In this document: positions 17,142 through 25,476 of the stretch, piece after piece
How the letters are laid out: the number at the start of each line of letters is the position of its first letter
Numbering within the stretch: the stretch's first letter is position 1
Assembly: GCF_018531495.1 (NCBI RefSeq)
Contig: NZ_JAHDTI010000021.1
Span: forward strand, 1-64,000
Origin: Nonomuraea sediminis
GTDB taxonomy: Bacteria; Actinomycetota; Actinomycetes; Streptosporangiales; Streptosporangiaceae
Direction of reading: 5' to 3'
Length of the DNA: 64,000 nt
Program-made: the position numbers and the translations under genes
Notes under the pieces: generated by a model
Seen by the model: only the letters and a program-made list of their open reading frames with translations
Told to the model about the DNA's origin: nothing
Databases searched by the model: none

Positions 17142-19114
17142 CCGCCGGCGTCCACGCGGCGGTCAATGCGGTCTGGCGGCAGGAGTCCGCGCGGATCATC
17201 GCCGGGCTGACCCGCATGGTCCACGACGTGGGCCTGGCCGAGGAGCTCGCCCAGGACGCGCTGGTCACCGCGCTGGAACGCTGGCCCGAGCGGGGCGTCC
17301 CCGACAACCCGGGCGCGTGGCTCATGACCGCGGCCAAGCGCCGCGCCCTCGACCACCTGCGCCGCGACCAGCGCCAGTACCGCACCCACGCGCAGCTCGC
17401 CCACGCCCTGGAGCAGGAGGACCAGACCTCGGCGGCACGGCAGGCCGCGCTCGACGACGACGTGCTGCGGCTGATGTTCATCTCCAGCCATCCCGTGCTG
17501 CCGACCGAGGAACGGGCAGCGCTGACGCTGCGGCTGCTCGGCGGCTTGACGGCGCAGGAGATCGGCCGCGCCTTCCTCGTGCCGGAGCGGGGCGTGGCCC
17601 AGCGCATCGCCACCGCCAAGCGCACCCTTGCGGAGCGGCGGATCCCCTTCGAGCTGCCGCCCGGCGACGAGCTGGCCGGCCGGCTGGCCTCCGTGCTCGA
17701 GGTCATCTACCTGATCTTCAACGAGGGATACTCGGCGACGGCCGGAGACGACCTGATGCGTCCCGCGCTCGCCCTGGAGGCGCTGCGCCTCGGCCGCCTG
17801 CTGGCCGGCCTGGCGCCCGGCGAGGCCGAGGTGCACGGGCTGGTGGCGCTGATGGAGATCCAGCAGTCGCGCTCCGCCGCCCGCACCGGCTCGTCGGGCG
17901 AGCCCGTCCAGCTGCACGAGCAGGACCGCTCCCGCTGGGACCGGGAGCTGATCGACCGCGGTTTCGCCTCGATGCTGCGGGCGCGCGAGGCCGGCGGCCC
18001 GCTCGGGCCGTACGTGCTGCAGGCCGCCATCGCCGTCTCCCACGCCCAGGCGCCCAGCGCCCAGGAGACCGACTGGGCGCAGATTGCCGTGCTCTACGCG
18101 GTGCTGGCGCGGCTGGTGCCGTCCCCGGTGGTCCAGCTCAACCGGGCGGTCGCGGTGGGCATGGCGGAAGGGCCGCGGGCGGGCCTGGCGCTGCTCGGCG
18201 AGCTGCTGTCGGATCCGGCGCTGAAGGACTACCACCCGCTGTCGGTGGTCCACGGTGACCTGCTGGCCAGGTTCGGACGGCACGCCGAGGCGGGAGCCGC
18301 CTTCGAACGTGCCGCCGCCCTCACCCGCAACGCCGCGGAGCGCGCCTTCCTGCTCAGGCGGGCAGCCACCCAGCACACCCGGTCCTCGCAGGCCACGGCG
18401 GAGCTGACGCTGGGGCAGGCCGTGGACGCGTTTCTGGCCCGTGACGATCTGGACGCGGGGACGATCAGGTCCTACGGGCAGACGCTGCGCCGCCTGCGCC
18501 TGGACCTGGGCGCGGGCACCCGGCTGGCCGAGGTGGACGCGGCGCGGGTGGCCAGGGTGTTCGCCGTCGCCTGGGGTTCGGTCGCGCCCAGGACGTGGAA
18601 CCGGCACCGCGCCGCCGTACGGTCCTTCTCCGCGTGGGCGGCGGCCGGGGACCTGGCGGCCGAGCTGGGCAGGCGGCACGAGAGCCGCCGGCGGCGCCCG
18701 GCCGTCGACGCGGTGAGGCTGGAGGCGCTCTGGCGCCACCCGTCGGTGCGGGAGCGGGCGCTGTGGCGGCTGCTGTACGAGTCGGGCGCCTCGGCCAGGA
18801 CCGCGCTGGCGCTCAACGTCGAGGACCTCGACCTGCCCGCCATGCGCACCAGGAGCGGGCCCGTCACGATCACCTGGGAGTACGGCACGGCCGCCCTGCT
18901 GCCCGAGCTGGTGGCGGGCCGGACCCGTGGCCCGCTCTTCCTGGCCGACAGGAGACCGGCCCCGGCCCGCATGCCGGGCAGGCAGGACCTGTGCCCGCAC
19001 ACGGGACGGCGCCGGCTGTCGTACGAGCGGGCCGAGTACCTGTTCAAGCAGGCCTCGGGCGGCTACACCCTGCACCAGCTCTCACCGGCGCAGGATGCGC
19101 GGGCCGCCGGCTGA
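17138..19114 (+). CDS. ECF42-type sigma factor fused to a decayed tyrosine-recombinase-like domain
   Basis: One uninterrupted 658-codon frame. Residues 1-175 carry sigma-70 region 2 (DVGLAEELAQDALVTALERW and AAKRRALDHLRRD) and region 4 (LTAQEIGRAFLVPERGVAQR). Residues about 180-415 are the helical C-terminal extension typical of ECF42 (VIYLIFNEGYSAT; LNRAVAVGMAEGP). From about residue 420 it reads TLGQAVDAFLARDDLDAGT, a SAM-like core-binding domain, then LWRLLYESGASARTALALNV and GRRRLSYERAEYLFKQASGG, characteristic of actinobacterial tyrosine recombinases. The catalytic core is broken: the first Arg motif is altered, HxLRH reads HQLSPAQ, and the protein ends before the nucleophilic Tyr. Confidence 0.85.
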   Translation: MTAGVHAAVNAVWRQESARIIAGLTRMVHDVGLAEELAQDALVTALERWPERGVPDNPGAWLMTAAKRRALDHLRRDQRQYRTHAQLAHALEQEDQTSAARQAALDDDVLRLMFISSHPVLPTEERAALTLRLLGGLTAQEIGRAFLVPERGVAQRIATAKRTLAERRIPFELPPGDELAGRLASVLEVIYLIFNEGYSATAGDDLMRPALALEALRLGRLLAGLAPGEAEVHGLVALMEIQQSRSAARTGSSGEPVQLHEQDRSRWDRELIDRGFASMLRAREAGGPLGPYVLQAAIAVSHAQAPSAQETDWAQIAVLYAVLARLVPSPVVQLNRAVAVGMAEGPRAGLALLGELLSDPALKDYHPLSVVHGDLLARFGRHAEAGAAFERAAALTRNAAERAFLLRRAATQHTRSSQATAELTLGQAVDAFLARDDLDAGTIRSYGQTLRRLRLDLGAGTRLAEVDAARVARVFAVAWGSVAPRTWNRHRAAVRSFSAWAAAGDLAAELGRRHESRRRRPAVDAVRLEALWRHPSVRERALWRLLYESGASARTALALNVEDLDLPAMRTRSGPVTITWEYGTAALLPELVAGRTRGPLFLADRRPAPARMPGRQDLCPHTGRRRLSYERAEYLFKQASGGYTLHQLSPAQDARAAG

Positions 19115-19118
19115 CGGG

Positions 19119-21185
19119 TCAGCCGCCCAGCGACTTCTTGAGGAACTCGACCTGGAGCAGCAGCAGGTTCTCCGCCACGACCTCCTGCGGCGTCATGTGG
19201 GTCACGCCCGACAGCGGGAGCACGATGTGCGAGCGCCCGGCCGCCAGCAGCGCCGACGACAGGCGCAGCGTGTGCGCGGCCACCACGTTGTCGTCGGCCA
19301 GCCCGTGGATCAGCAGCAGCGGCCGCTCCAGCTTGGCCGCGTCGCCGAACAGCGACGAGCGGTCGTAGACCTCCGGCTGCTCGTCCGGGTGCCCCAGGTA
19401 GCGCTCGGTGTAGCAGGTGTCGTACAGCCGCCAGTCGGTCACCGGCGCCCCGGCCACCGCCGCGTGGAAGACGTCAGGCCTGCGCAGCACCGCCAGCGCG
19501 GCCAGGAAGCCGCCGAACGACCAGCCGCGGATGCCCACCCGCGACAGGTCCAGGTCGTCCGGGTACTGCTCGGCCACCCCGCGCAGCGCGTCGACCTGGT
19601 CCTCCAGCGCCGGGGTCGCCAGGTCGTCGAGCACCTCCCGCTCCCAGGCGGGGCCGCGGCCCGGCGTGCCGCGGCCGTCGGCGACGATCACGGCGAAGCC
19701 CTGCTCGGCGAACCACTGGCTCTCCAGGTAACCGCCGTGGCGGGCCAGGACCCGCTGGGCGTGCGGCCCGCCGTACGGGTCCATCAGGACGGGCAGCTTG
19801 CGCGAGCCGGGCTCGTGCCAGGACGGCAGCACCACCGCGGTGGCCAGTTCGCGACGGCCGGAACGGCCGAGCGAGACGCGCAGGTCCAGGCCGGGACGCT
19901 CGGCCACGGACGGGATCGGCAGCGCCATGCCGTCGCGCAGCACGACCGTGGTGGACACGCCCTCGGCGTCGAGCGTCTGCTCGGTCAGCACGCCGACACC
20001 GCCGGACATCCGCCCCGAGAACACCCCGGAACGGGTGGAGACGGGCAGCAGCGAGTGGCCGTCCCAGGTCCACAGCTGGATCTCGGTCGGGTCGCCGCTG
20101 GCGCGGAACAGCACGCTGTCGTGGTCGACGTCGAGCACGTCCCGCACCTGCAGCGTGGGCGGGGTGACGGCGCGGTCGCCGACGAACAGCCGGTTGCCGC
20201 CCTCGTGCGCGGCCACCCACACCAGCGACCCGTCGTCCAGGTGGGCCGGCACGCCGCCGACCACGTCCACCCAGGCCGGGTCGGAGTCCTCGCGCACCAG
20301 CGTGGACGCGCCGGTGGCCGGGTCGACGGTGAACAGCCGCAGCGACTTCTGGTCGCGCGACATGGTCACGATCGACAGCGCGTGGGAGTCCCAGGACGCG
20401 GTCGTCAGGTATTCCTGCTCGTACGGCACGGCCACCCGCGACCCGTCGAGCCCGATCACGAACAGCTCGGTGACGGCGTTGGGCGTGCCCGCGGCCGGGT
20501 AGCGCTGCTCGGCGGCGGGCTTGGAGGGGTTGGCGGGGTCGGCGATGTACCAGGTGCGGACCGGCGCCTCGTCGGCCCGCTCGACCAGCAGCGCGTCGCT
20601 GTCGGGCGACCACCAGTAGCCGCGCATGCGGTCCATCTCCTCGGCGGCGATGAACTCGGCCAGGCCGTAGGTGACGGTGTCGGACTCGGGCGCGGCCAGC
20701 GCGCGGTCGTCGCCGGTGGCCAGGTCCTGGACGCGCAGCGCGCCCTGGCTGACGTAGGCGACGGTGCGGCCGTCGGGCGACAGTCGCGGGTCGATGACGC
20801 CGCCCGGCGTCTCCAGCTTCTGGGTGTCGCCGGTCGCCAGGACGGTGACGTAGAGCTCGCCCGACAGGGCGAAGACGGCTTTGGCGACCTCCTTGTCGGC
20901 GGCGTAGCCCACCACGCCGCCCGCCGACTCCCTGCTCCGCTCGCGCCTGGCGCGCTCCTCGGGCGGCAGGTTCTCCTCGTCGGCGTTCAGCGTGCGCGGG
21001 TCGACGACCAGCCGCTCGACATGGTCGCGCGTGTCGAGCTCCCACAGGCACGTCACGGGATCGGTGCCGGACTTGGTACGCAGGAAGACGACCCGACCCC
21101 CGTCGGGGGAGATCGTGAACCCGCGAGGCACCCCGAGGGTGAAGCGGCGGGTCCGGGCGGACAGGCGCGGGAAGCTCTCACTCAT
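19119..21185 (-). CDS. S9 family peptidase, dipeptidyl-peptidase IV-like
   Basis: A 688-residue serine peptidase of the prolyl oligopeptidase superfamily. The N-terminal part (about 1-430) is a beta-propeller-like region containing FIAAEEMDRMRGYWWSPD, equivalent to the DPPIV segment whose Glu residues bind the substrate amino-terminus. The C-terminal alpha/beta hydrolase has GWSFGG (Ser about 554), GLADDN (Asp about 631) and GVTHM (His about 661), a complete triad. No signal peptide is seen, so it is likely cytoplasmic and degrades peptides. The start lies only 29 bases from the divergent mshB start. Confidence 0.9.
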   Translation of the reverse strand: MSESFPRLSARTRRFTLGVPRGFTISPDGGRVVFLRTKSGTDPVTCLWELDTRDHVERLVVDPRTLNADEENLPPEERARRERSRESAGGVVGYAADKEVAKAVFALSGELYVTVLATGDTQKLETPGGVIDPRLSPDGRTVAYVSQGALRVQDLATGDDRALAAPESDTVTYGLAEFIAAEEMDRMRGYWWSPDSDALLVERADEAPVRTWYIADPANPSKPAAEQRYPAAGTPNAVTELFVIGLDGSRVAVPYEQEYLTTASWDSHALSIVTMSRDQKSLRLFTVDPATGASTLVREDSDPAWVDVVGGVPAHLDDGSLVWVAAHEGGNRLFVGDRAVTPPTLQVRDVLDVDHDSVLFRASGDPTEIQLWTWDGHSLLPVSTRSGVFSGRMSGGVGVLTEQTLDAEGVSTTVVLRDGMALPIPSVAERPGLDLRVSLGRSGRRELATAVVLPSWHEPGSRKLPVLMDPYGGPHAQRVLARHGGYLESQWFAEQGFAVIVADGRGTPGRGPAWEREVLDDLATPALEDQVDALRGVAEQYPDDLDLSRVGIRGWSFGGFLAALAVLRRPDVFHAAVAGAPVTDWRLYDTCYTERYLGHPDEQPEVYDRSSLFGDAAKLERPLLLIHGLADDNVVAAHTLRLSSALLAAGRSHIVLPLSGVTHMTPQEVVAENLLLLQVEFLKKSLGG

Positions 21186-21214
21186 GGTCCCAATCCTGCC
21201 AGTACGCTCGTGCC

Positions 21215-22087
21215 ATGACTGACCGACGGCTGCTGCTCGTGCACGCCCATCCGGACGACGAGTCGATCGGCACCGGCGCCACCATGGCCATGTACGCGGC
21301 GCAGGGCGCGCACGTCACGCTGGTGACCTGCACGCTGGGCGAGGAGGGCGAGATCATCCCCGCCGAGCTCGCGGATCTGGGGCCTGACGAGCTCGGTCGG
21401 CACCGGATCGGCGAGCTGGCCGCGGCCTGCAAGGCGCTCGGCGTCGAGGACCACCGCTTCCTGGGCGGCGCGGGCCGCTACCGCGACTCCGGCATGATGG
21501 GCGCGGCCTCCAACGACCGTCCCGACGCCTTCTGGCAGGCCGACGTGGAGAAGGCGGCGGGCCTGCTGGCCGAGGTGATCCGCGAGGTGCGGCCGCAGGT
21601 CATGGTCAGCTACGACGACAACGGCTTCTACGGCCACCCCGACCACATCCAGGCGCACCGGGTCGCCAGACTGGCCTTCGAGCTGGCCGGCGGCACGCCC
21701 TGGCAGGTCGCGAAGTTCTACCACACCGCCCAGGCCAGGTCGGTGATCAGGCGCTCCACCGAGGCGCTGCGCGAGGCGGGCACGGGCTTCCTCGTCGAGG
21801 ACGACCTGGGGTTCGGCAGCCCAGACGACGCGATCACCACCGAGATCGACGCCCGCCCGTGGGTGGCCAACAAGCTCGACGCGATGCGGGCGCACGCCAC
21901 CCAGATCACGGTGCGCGACCCGTGGTTCGCGCTGTCCAACAACATCGGCCAGGAGGCGCTGGGCGTCGAGCACTTCGTGCTGGCCGCCGGGAGGCCGGGG
22001 CCCGCCCTGCCGGGCGCCCCGCCGGAGGCCGGCGGGCTCGGCGAGCCGTACACCCGCGAGAACGATCTGTTCGCCGGAATCCACTAA
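21215..22087 (+). CDS. mshB: GlcNAc-Ins deacetylase of mycothiol synthesis
   Basis: MshB removes the acetyl group from N-acetyl-glucosaminyl-inositol in the second enzymatic stage of mycothiol biosynthesis. The 290-residue LmbE-fold protein has HAHPDDE (residues 10-16, zinc ligands and catalytic Asp) and GHPDHIQAH (about 140-148, third zinc ligand). It is diagnostic for actinobacteria. A TACGCT hexamer about 10 bases upstream and the absence of a Shine-Dalgarno suggest near-leaderless expression. The DUF6113 gene follows after 10 bases, a common actinobacterial arrangement. Confidence 0.93.
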   Translation: MTDRRLLLVHAHPDDESIGTGATMAMYAAQGAHVTLVTCTLGEEGEIIPAELADLGPDELGRHRIGELAAACKALGVEDHRFLGGAGRYRDSGMMGAASNDRPDAFWQADVEKAAGLLAEVIREVRPQVMVSYDDNGFYGHPDHIQAHRVARLAFELAGGTPWQVAKFYHTAQARSVIRRSTEALREAGTGFLVEDDLGFGSPDDAITTEIDARPWVANKLDAMRAHATQITVRDPWFALSNNIGQEALGVEHFVLAAGRPGPALPGAPPEAGGLGEPYTRENDLFAGIH

Positions 22088-22097
22088 CCTCTGCGGC

Positions 22098-22511
22098 ATG
22101 GAACAACGCAGCCATGCCGAGGCGGCGCTCAAAGGGGCGGCCTACGGCATGCTGTTCGTGCTCGGGCTGGCCATGGGCCTGGTGGGCGGCTTCACCCAGG
22201 CCTTCAAGGTGGGCGTGGTGCCCGTGGCCGCCATCATCTGGGTGATCGTGCTGTTCTGCGTCTGCCTGGCCGCCGGACGGGTGATGCGGGCCAGGCTGGC
22301 CGCCGCGCTGCCGGCGCTGGGCTGGCTGCTGGTGTCGATGCCGCTGTCGTTCCAGCTCGCCCCCGGTGACCTGGTCATCGAGGGGTGGTCGGGAATCATC
22401 TACCTGTACGGCGGGATGGCCGCGGTCGTGGTGGCCTTCTACCTGTCGCCCCCGTCGCGTCGCGACGGGTCCTGGCTACTGCGTGGGCAGCTTCCGAAGA
22501 GTCCGACATAG
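22098..22511 (+). CDS. DUF6113-like four-helix membrane protein
   Basis: A product of 137 residues that has four hydrophobic segments (about 15-35, 40-58, 65-85, 98-118), the last two joined by a loop with PGDLVIEGWSG. It is very likely co-transcribed with mshB (10-base gap). Small membrane proteins of this type are often annotated DUF6113 beside mshB in actinobacteria. No catalytic residues are seen; the role is unknown. Confidence 0.7.
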   Translation: MEQRSHAEAALKGAAYGMLFVLGLAMGLVGGFTQAFKVGVVPVAAIIWVIVLFCVCLAAGRVMRARLAAALPALGWLLVSMPLSFQLAPGDLVIEGWSGIIYLYGGMAAVVVAFYLSPPSRRDGSWLLRGQLPKSPT

Positions 22512-22529
22512 GGTCATAAAGTAGCGATC

Positions 22530-23024
22530 GTGCACTCTTTTGGGCAGGCCGTCGACCGGGCAACGTATCGCAAAGTCGTCGGCCGGTTCGCCACCGGTGT
22601 CGCGATCGTCACCACCGCCCTCGACGGTGTCGACCATGCCATGACCGTGAACTCCTTCACCTCGGTCTCGCTCGACCCGCTGCTCGTGCTCTTCTGCGCC
22701 GAGAAGGTCGCCCGCTTCCATGACGCCGTGCTGGCCTCGGGGACCTGGGGCGTGTCGATCCTGCCCGCCTCCCTGGAGGACGCCTCCCGCTTCTTCGCCC
22801 ACCGCGGCCGCCCGCTGGACGGGCAGCTTGAGCGCTGGCCGCACCACCGCGGCGCCTCGGGCGCCGCGCTCTTCGACGAGGCCATCGCCACCCTGGAGTG
22901 CGCCACCACGGCCGTCCACCCGGGCGGCGACCACTCGATCGTGGTCGGGCAGGTGCTGGCGATGGGCATCCCGCACGACGGCTCGCCGCTGATCTACCAC
23001 GATGGGCAGTACAAATCTTTGTAG
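22530..23024 (+). CDS. Flavin reductase-like domain protein
   Basis: The 164-residue product has a flavin-binding split-barrel fold: YRKVVGRFATGVAIVTT (about residues 12-28), AMTVNSFTSVSLDPLLVLFC (about 37-56) and a C-terminal HxxxVGQVLA-type strand. Members reduce FMN or FAD with NAD(P)H, usually to feed a two-component monooxygenase, or act as flavoprotein oxidoreductases. The start is GTG at 22530. No partner monooxygenase is adjacent; the next gene downstream is a TetR regulator preceded by an inverted repeat, so substrate-responsive control is possible. Confidence 0.85.
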   Translation: MHSFGQAVDRATYRKVVGRFATGVAIVTTALDGVDHAMTVNSFTSVSLDPLLVLFCAEKVARFHDAVLASGTWGVSILPASLEDASRFFAHRGRPLDGQLERWPHHRGASGAALFDEAIATLECATTAVHPGGDHSIVVGQVLAMGIPHDGSPLIYHDGQYKSL

Positions 23025-23027
23025 TCG

Positions 23028-23050
23028 ACTGCATTTTTGGAGTGCAGTTA
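23028..23050. promoter_or_regulatory. Inverted repeat, probable TetR operator
   Basis: ACTGCA and TGCAGT (23028-23033 and 23043-23048) are inverted around 9 bases, directly upstream of the TetR start at 23061. The right half lies in GAGTGCAGTTA (23040-23050), which recurs exactly upstream of the related TetR gene at 34358. Autoregulation is inferred. Confidence 0.5.
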
Positions 23051-23060
23051 GACTTTGCGT

Positions 23061-23714
23061 GTGAGTGAAGGACTGCGGGAGCGGAAGAAGCGCCAGACCC
23101 GGGAGCGGATCTCCCGGGTGGCCACCGCCCTGTTCGTGGAGCGCGGCTTCGACCAGGTGACGATCGCCGAGGTGGCCGAGGCCGCCGAGGTGTCGGTCAA
23201 CACCGTCTACAACTACTTCGACACCAAGGAGGACCTTGTCCTGCCGCCGGACGAGGCCTCGCCCGACCGGCTGGCCGCGATCGTGCGCGCGCGGGCCGCC
23301 GGGGTGCCGGCCGTCCGGGCCGTGCTCGACCACCTGCGCGAGGAGGTGCGGCGGCGCGACCGCCGGGTGGGGCTGACCGAGGGGTTCGGGCGGGTGCTCG
23401 AGATGATGCGGGCCGCGCCGACGCTCACCGCCCGGCTGGGCGAGCTGGCCGAGCAGATGACCGACGCGCTGACGGCGGAACTGGCCGCCGAGACGGGGGC
23501 CGCCCCCGGCGACCCGCTGCCCCGGGTCGTGGCCTGGCACCTGGGCGGCGTGCACTCCCTCGTCTACACCGAGATCGGCAGGCGCGTCACGGCCGGCGAA
23601 CCGCCCGACGCGATCGCCGCGTCGGTGCTCGCGCTTCTCGACACCGTCGAGCAGCTGCTGGGCGAGCGGATTCTCCGTTACGCCATCAGAGAGGACAAGC
23701 CTTGTTCAGAGTGA
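23061..23714 (+). CDS. TetR family transcriptional regulator
   Basis: This 217-residue protein has an N-terminal HTH: RISRVATALFVERGFDQVTI, then VAEAAEVSVNTVYNYF, typical of TetR. The C-terminal ligand/dimer domain contains no recognised ligand motif. GTG 23061 is the likely start; a TTG at 23055 is also open. The N-terminus closely resembles the TetR at 34358 (GLRERKKR, GFDQV, VAEAAEVS shared), so the two are paralogues. Its end overlaps the next gene by 13 bases. Probable targets are itself and the flavin reductase. Confidence 0.88.
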   Translation: MSEGLRERKKRQTRERISRVATALFVERGFDQVTIAEVAEAAEVSVNTVYNYFDTKEDLVLPPDEASPDRLAAIVRARAAGVPAVRAVLDHLREEVRRRDRRVGLTEGFGRVLEMMRAAPTLTARLGELAEQMTDALTAELAAETGAAPGDPLPRVVAWHLGGVHSLVYTEIGRRVTAGEPPDAIAASVLALLDTVEQLLGERILRYAIREDKPCSE

Positions 23715-23986
23715 TCGTTTCCGGCGTCTTCGAGTCGATGCCCGAGGCGGGCAAGCAGGCCGTGCTGGCCGTGGAGGGGGTCGCCTTCACCGAGGAGGGC
23801 ACCTTCACCCACGACGGGACGCTGTCGTCGTTCACGTTCCGCTGCCAGGTCGAGGGCGAGGACGCGCAGGAGGCCACCGGGCGCGCGATCGCGGCACTGG
23901 AGAAGTACGGCGTGGAGTACCGGGTTCTGCGCACCGCGGTGACGGACATGCGCGACATCAAGATCCGGCGCAAGCGGAAGGGCTGA
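23702..23986 (+). CDS. Small DUF6204-like protein
   Basis: Of 94 residues, beginning at TTG 23702 (MFRVIVSGVF), within the end of the TetR gene; GAGGACAAG lies upstream. The pattern of alternating strands and helices with FTHDGTLSSFTFRCQVEGED and a basic C-terminus (IKIRRKRKG) resembles the DUF6204 family of small actinobacterial proteins. Function is unknown. A strong bidirectional hairpin follows 8 bases after the stop. Confidence 0.65.
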   Translation: MFRVIVSGVFESMPEAGKQAVLAVEGVAFTEEGTFTHDGTLSSFTFRCQVEGEDAQEATGRAIAALEKYGVEYRVLRTAVTDMRDIKIRRKRKG

Positions 23987-23994
23987 CACGACGC

Positions 23995-24023
23995 GGCCGC
24001 CCCCGGGAACACGGGGGGCGGCC
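23995..24023. terminator. Bidirectional hairpin terminator
   Basis: GGCCGCCCC (23995-24003) pairs with GGGGCGGCC (24015-24023), with a further C-G pair inside. It sits between two convergent genes, ending at 23986 and 24034, and can end transcription from both sides. Confidence 0.85.
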
Positions 24024-24033
24024 TGCGGTGCGG

Positions 24034-24948
24034 CTACTGGGCCGACGGGGTGGGGGAGTCGGTGGGGGTCTGGGTCGGGGTTTCAGACGGGGTTTCAGCA
24101 GGGGTGGGGCACGTCGGGATCTCCGTGTCGGAGACGGTCGGCGTGGCCGTGGGCGAGTCGGTGACCGTCGGGGTCGAGGTCGGGGTGTCCGAAGGCGTTT
24201 CCACGACCGTGGACGGCGTTCCCGATGGTGTTCCCGATGGTGTTCCCGACGGCGTTCCTGACGGGGTTCCTGACGGGGCTTCCGTCGGGGGCAGGCTCGG
24301 GGTCGAGGTGCCGGGCTGGCAGGTCACGTAGACCGTGACCGTCGCGGCGGGAGCCGGGGCCGAGTCCGAGGAGCTCTGCGAGGGTTCGGCCGTGACCGTG
24401 ATCTGCTGGGTGACGGTGGCCTGCTCGGTGACCGTGGCCTGGTCGCTGACCGTGACGGTGGCGGCGGGCGCCGCGCTGCCGGTGACCGTGGTCGTGGCGC
24501 TTGGCGTGGCGGTGACCGTACGGGTGGGCCAGGGGAGCACCTTGATCTTGACCGTGGGCTTGCCCGTGAGCTTGTACGCGCCCTTGCCGATCTTCTTGGC
24601 CGCCGTGCCCGCGCCCGTCGTGATGGGGAGCTCCGCGGTGGAGGTCTTGCAGGACTTCGAGGTCCTGCACGCCTTCTGCTTCACGGTGAAGCGGGCCGCG
24701 CCGCCGTATTTGATGGACACATCCAGATAGGACACGCCCTTCTTCTTGACGACCCTTGTCTTCAGGGTGTACTTCCCGACCGTGGGGGTTGGGCTGGGAG
24801 TCGTGGTGTTGGGTAACGCCACCCGGATCCCGAGAGGGGTGTCGGTGGAGGGAAGTGGATCGCTGAATGCGGTCTGGGTGATGGCGAGGCCGCCCGCAGC
24901 CGCCATGGCCACGGTGCCGAGCAGCGCGCCAACGGTGATAAGTCGCAT
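24034..24948 (-). CDS. Secreted Thr/Ser/Pro-rich low-complexity protein
   Basis: Of 304 residues. MRLITVGALLGTVAMAAAGG (residues 1-20) starts an export signal; the earlier in-frame ATG at 25002 would bury it and is rejected. Residues about 50-130 form a small basic domain with a Cys pair (ACRTSKSC) and many Lys/Thr. From about 135 the protein is a Val/Thr/Pro/Ser stalk: TVTVS/TVTEQ/TVTQQ runs, five perfect GTPS repeats, then TPS/TPT repeats. It looks like an extracytoplasmic, probably glycosylated surface protein. Function is unknown and no sorting signal is visible at the C-terminus. Confidence 0.75.
   Translation of the reverse strand: MRLITVGALLGTVAMAAAGGLAITQTAFSDPLPSTDTPLGIRVALPNTTTPSPTPTVGKYTLKTRVVKKKGVSYLDVSIKYGGAARFTVKQKACRTSKSCKTSTAELPITTGAGTAAKKIGKGAYKLTGKPTVKIKVLPWPTRTVTATPSATTTVTGSAAPAATVTVSDQATVTEQATVTQQITVTAEPSQSSSDSAPAPAATVTVYVTCQPGTSTPSLPPTEAPSGTPSGTPSGTPSGTPSGTPSTVVETPSDTPTSTPTVTDSPTATPTVSDTEIPTCPTPAETPSETPTQTPTDSPTPSAQ
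24215..24286. repeat. 12-bp coding tandem repeat (GTPS units)
   Basis: Five 12-base units of the type GGCGTTCCCGAT (24215-24274), varying only at synonymous positions, plus a degenerate sixth, encode GTPS repeats in the secreted protein. Copy number is likely to vary between strains. Confidence 0.85.
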
Positions 24949-25023
24949 GATCCTGCTCTTGTGGGAGATTTCAGGACGTGGATCATTATCCCGGCTTGTC
25001 AAGATTGGTCAAGGTTGAGACGC

Positions 25024-25476
25024 ATGGAACGTCGATACCGGTTCCGCCGGGTGGTGAACTACATCAACCTCGCCACCCCCTTCGGGCTGCTCATCTCCGT
25101 CATCGGCGGAGCCACCAGGACGCCAGGCCCGAACGGCCTGGTTTTCGCCTTCGGCTACCGCTACCGCTTCCCGATCGCCGGGGCTTTTACCGTCGGCAAC
25201 GTCATCCTGACCAAAGAGCAATCGCTCGACGACCGGCTGGTGCTGCACGAAGGGCGCCACTCCACGCAGTGGGCCTGGTGCGCGGGCCTGCCGATGCTCC
25301 CGCTCTACCTGCTGTCCATGCTCGTGTCGATCATGCTCTGCGGGCACCAGGCCTCTTACAACGTCTTCGAGCGCCTGGCGGGCCTCGACGACGGAGGCTA
25401 CCCGCACCAGCCGCTGTGGTGGAAGAGATCACGACCTGATCCTGCGCAGGGCCAGCGCACCGATGCCGAGCCCTGA
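25024..25476 (+). CDS. Membrane protein with HExxH motif, possible metallopeptidase
   Basis: The 150-residue product contains HEGRH (about residues 77-81) in VLHEGRHSTQWAWCAGLP, just before a hydrophobic segment (PMLPLYLLSMLVSIMLC, about 90-107). An upstream hydrophobic stretch (about 10-30) and FTVGNVILTKEQSLDDRLVL complete the pattern. HExxH is the zinc-binding motif of many metallopeptidases; similar short membrane proteins with THEYGH-type motifs exist in bacteria but lack a defined role. The start MERRY is chosen because upstream sequence is a promoter-like AT-rich stretch. The 3' end overlaps the convergent gene by 48 bases. Confidence 0.6.
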   Translation: MERRYRFRRVVNYINLATPFGLLISVIGGATRTPGPNGLVFAFGYRYRFPIAGAFTVGNVILTKEQSLDDRLVLHEGRHSTQWAWCAGLPMLPLYLLSMLVSIMLCGHQASYNVFERLAGLDDGGYPHQPLWWKRSRPDPAQGQRTDAEP

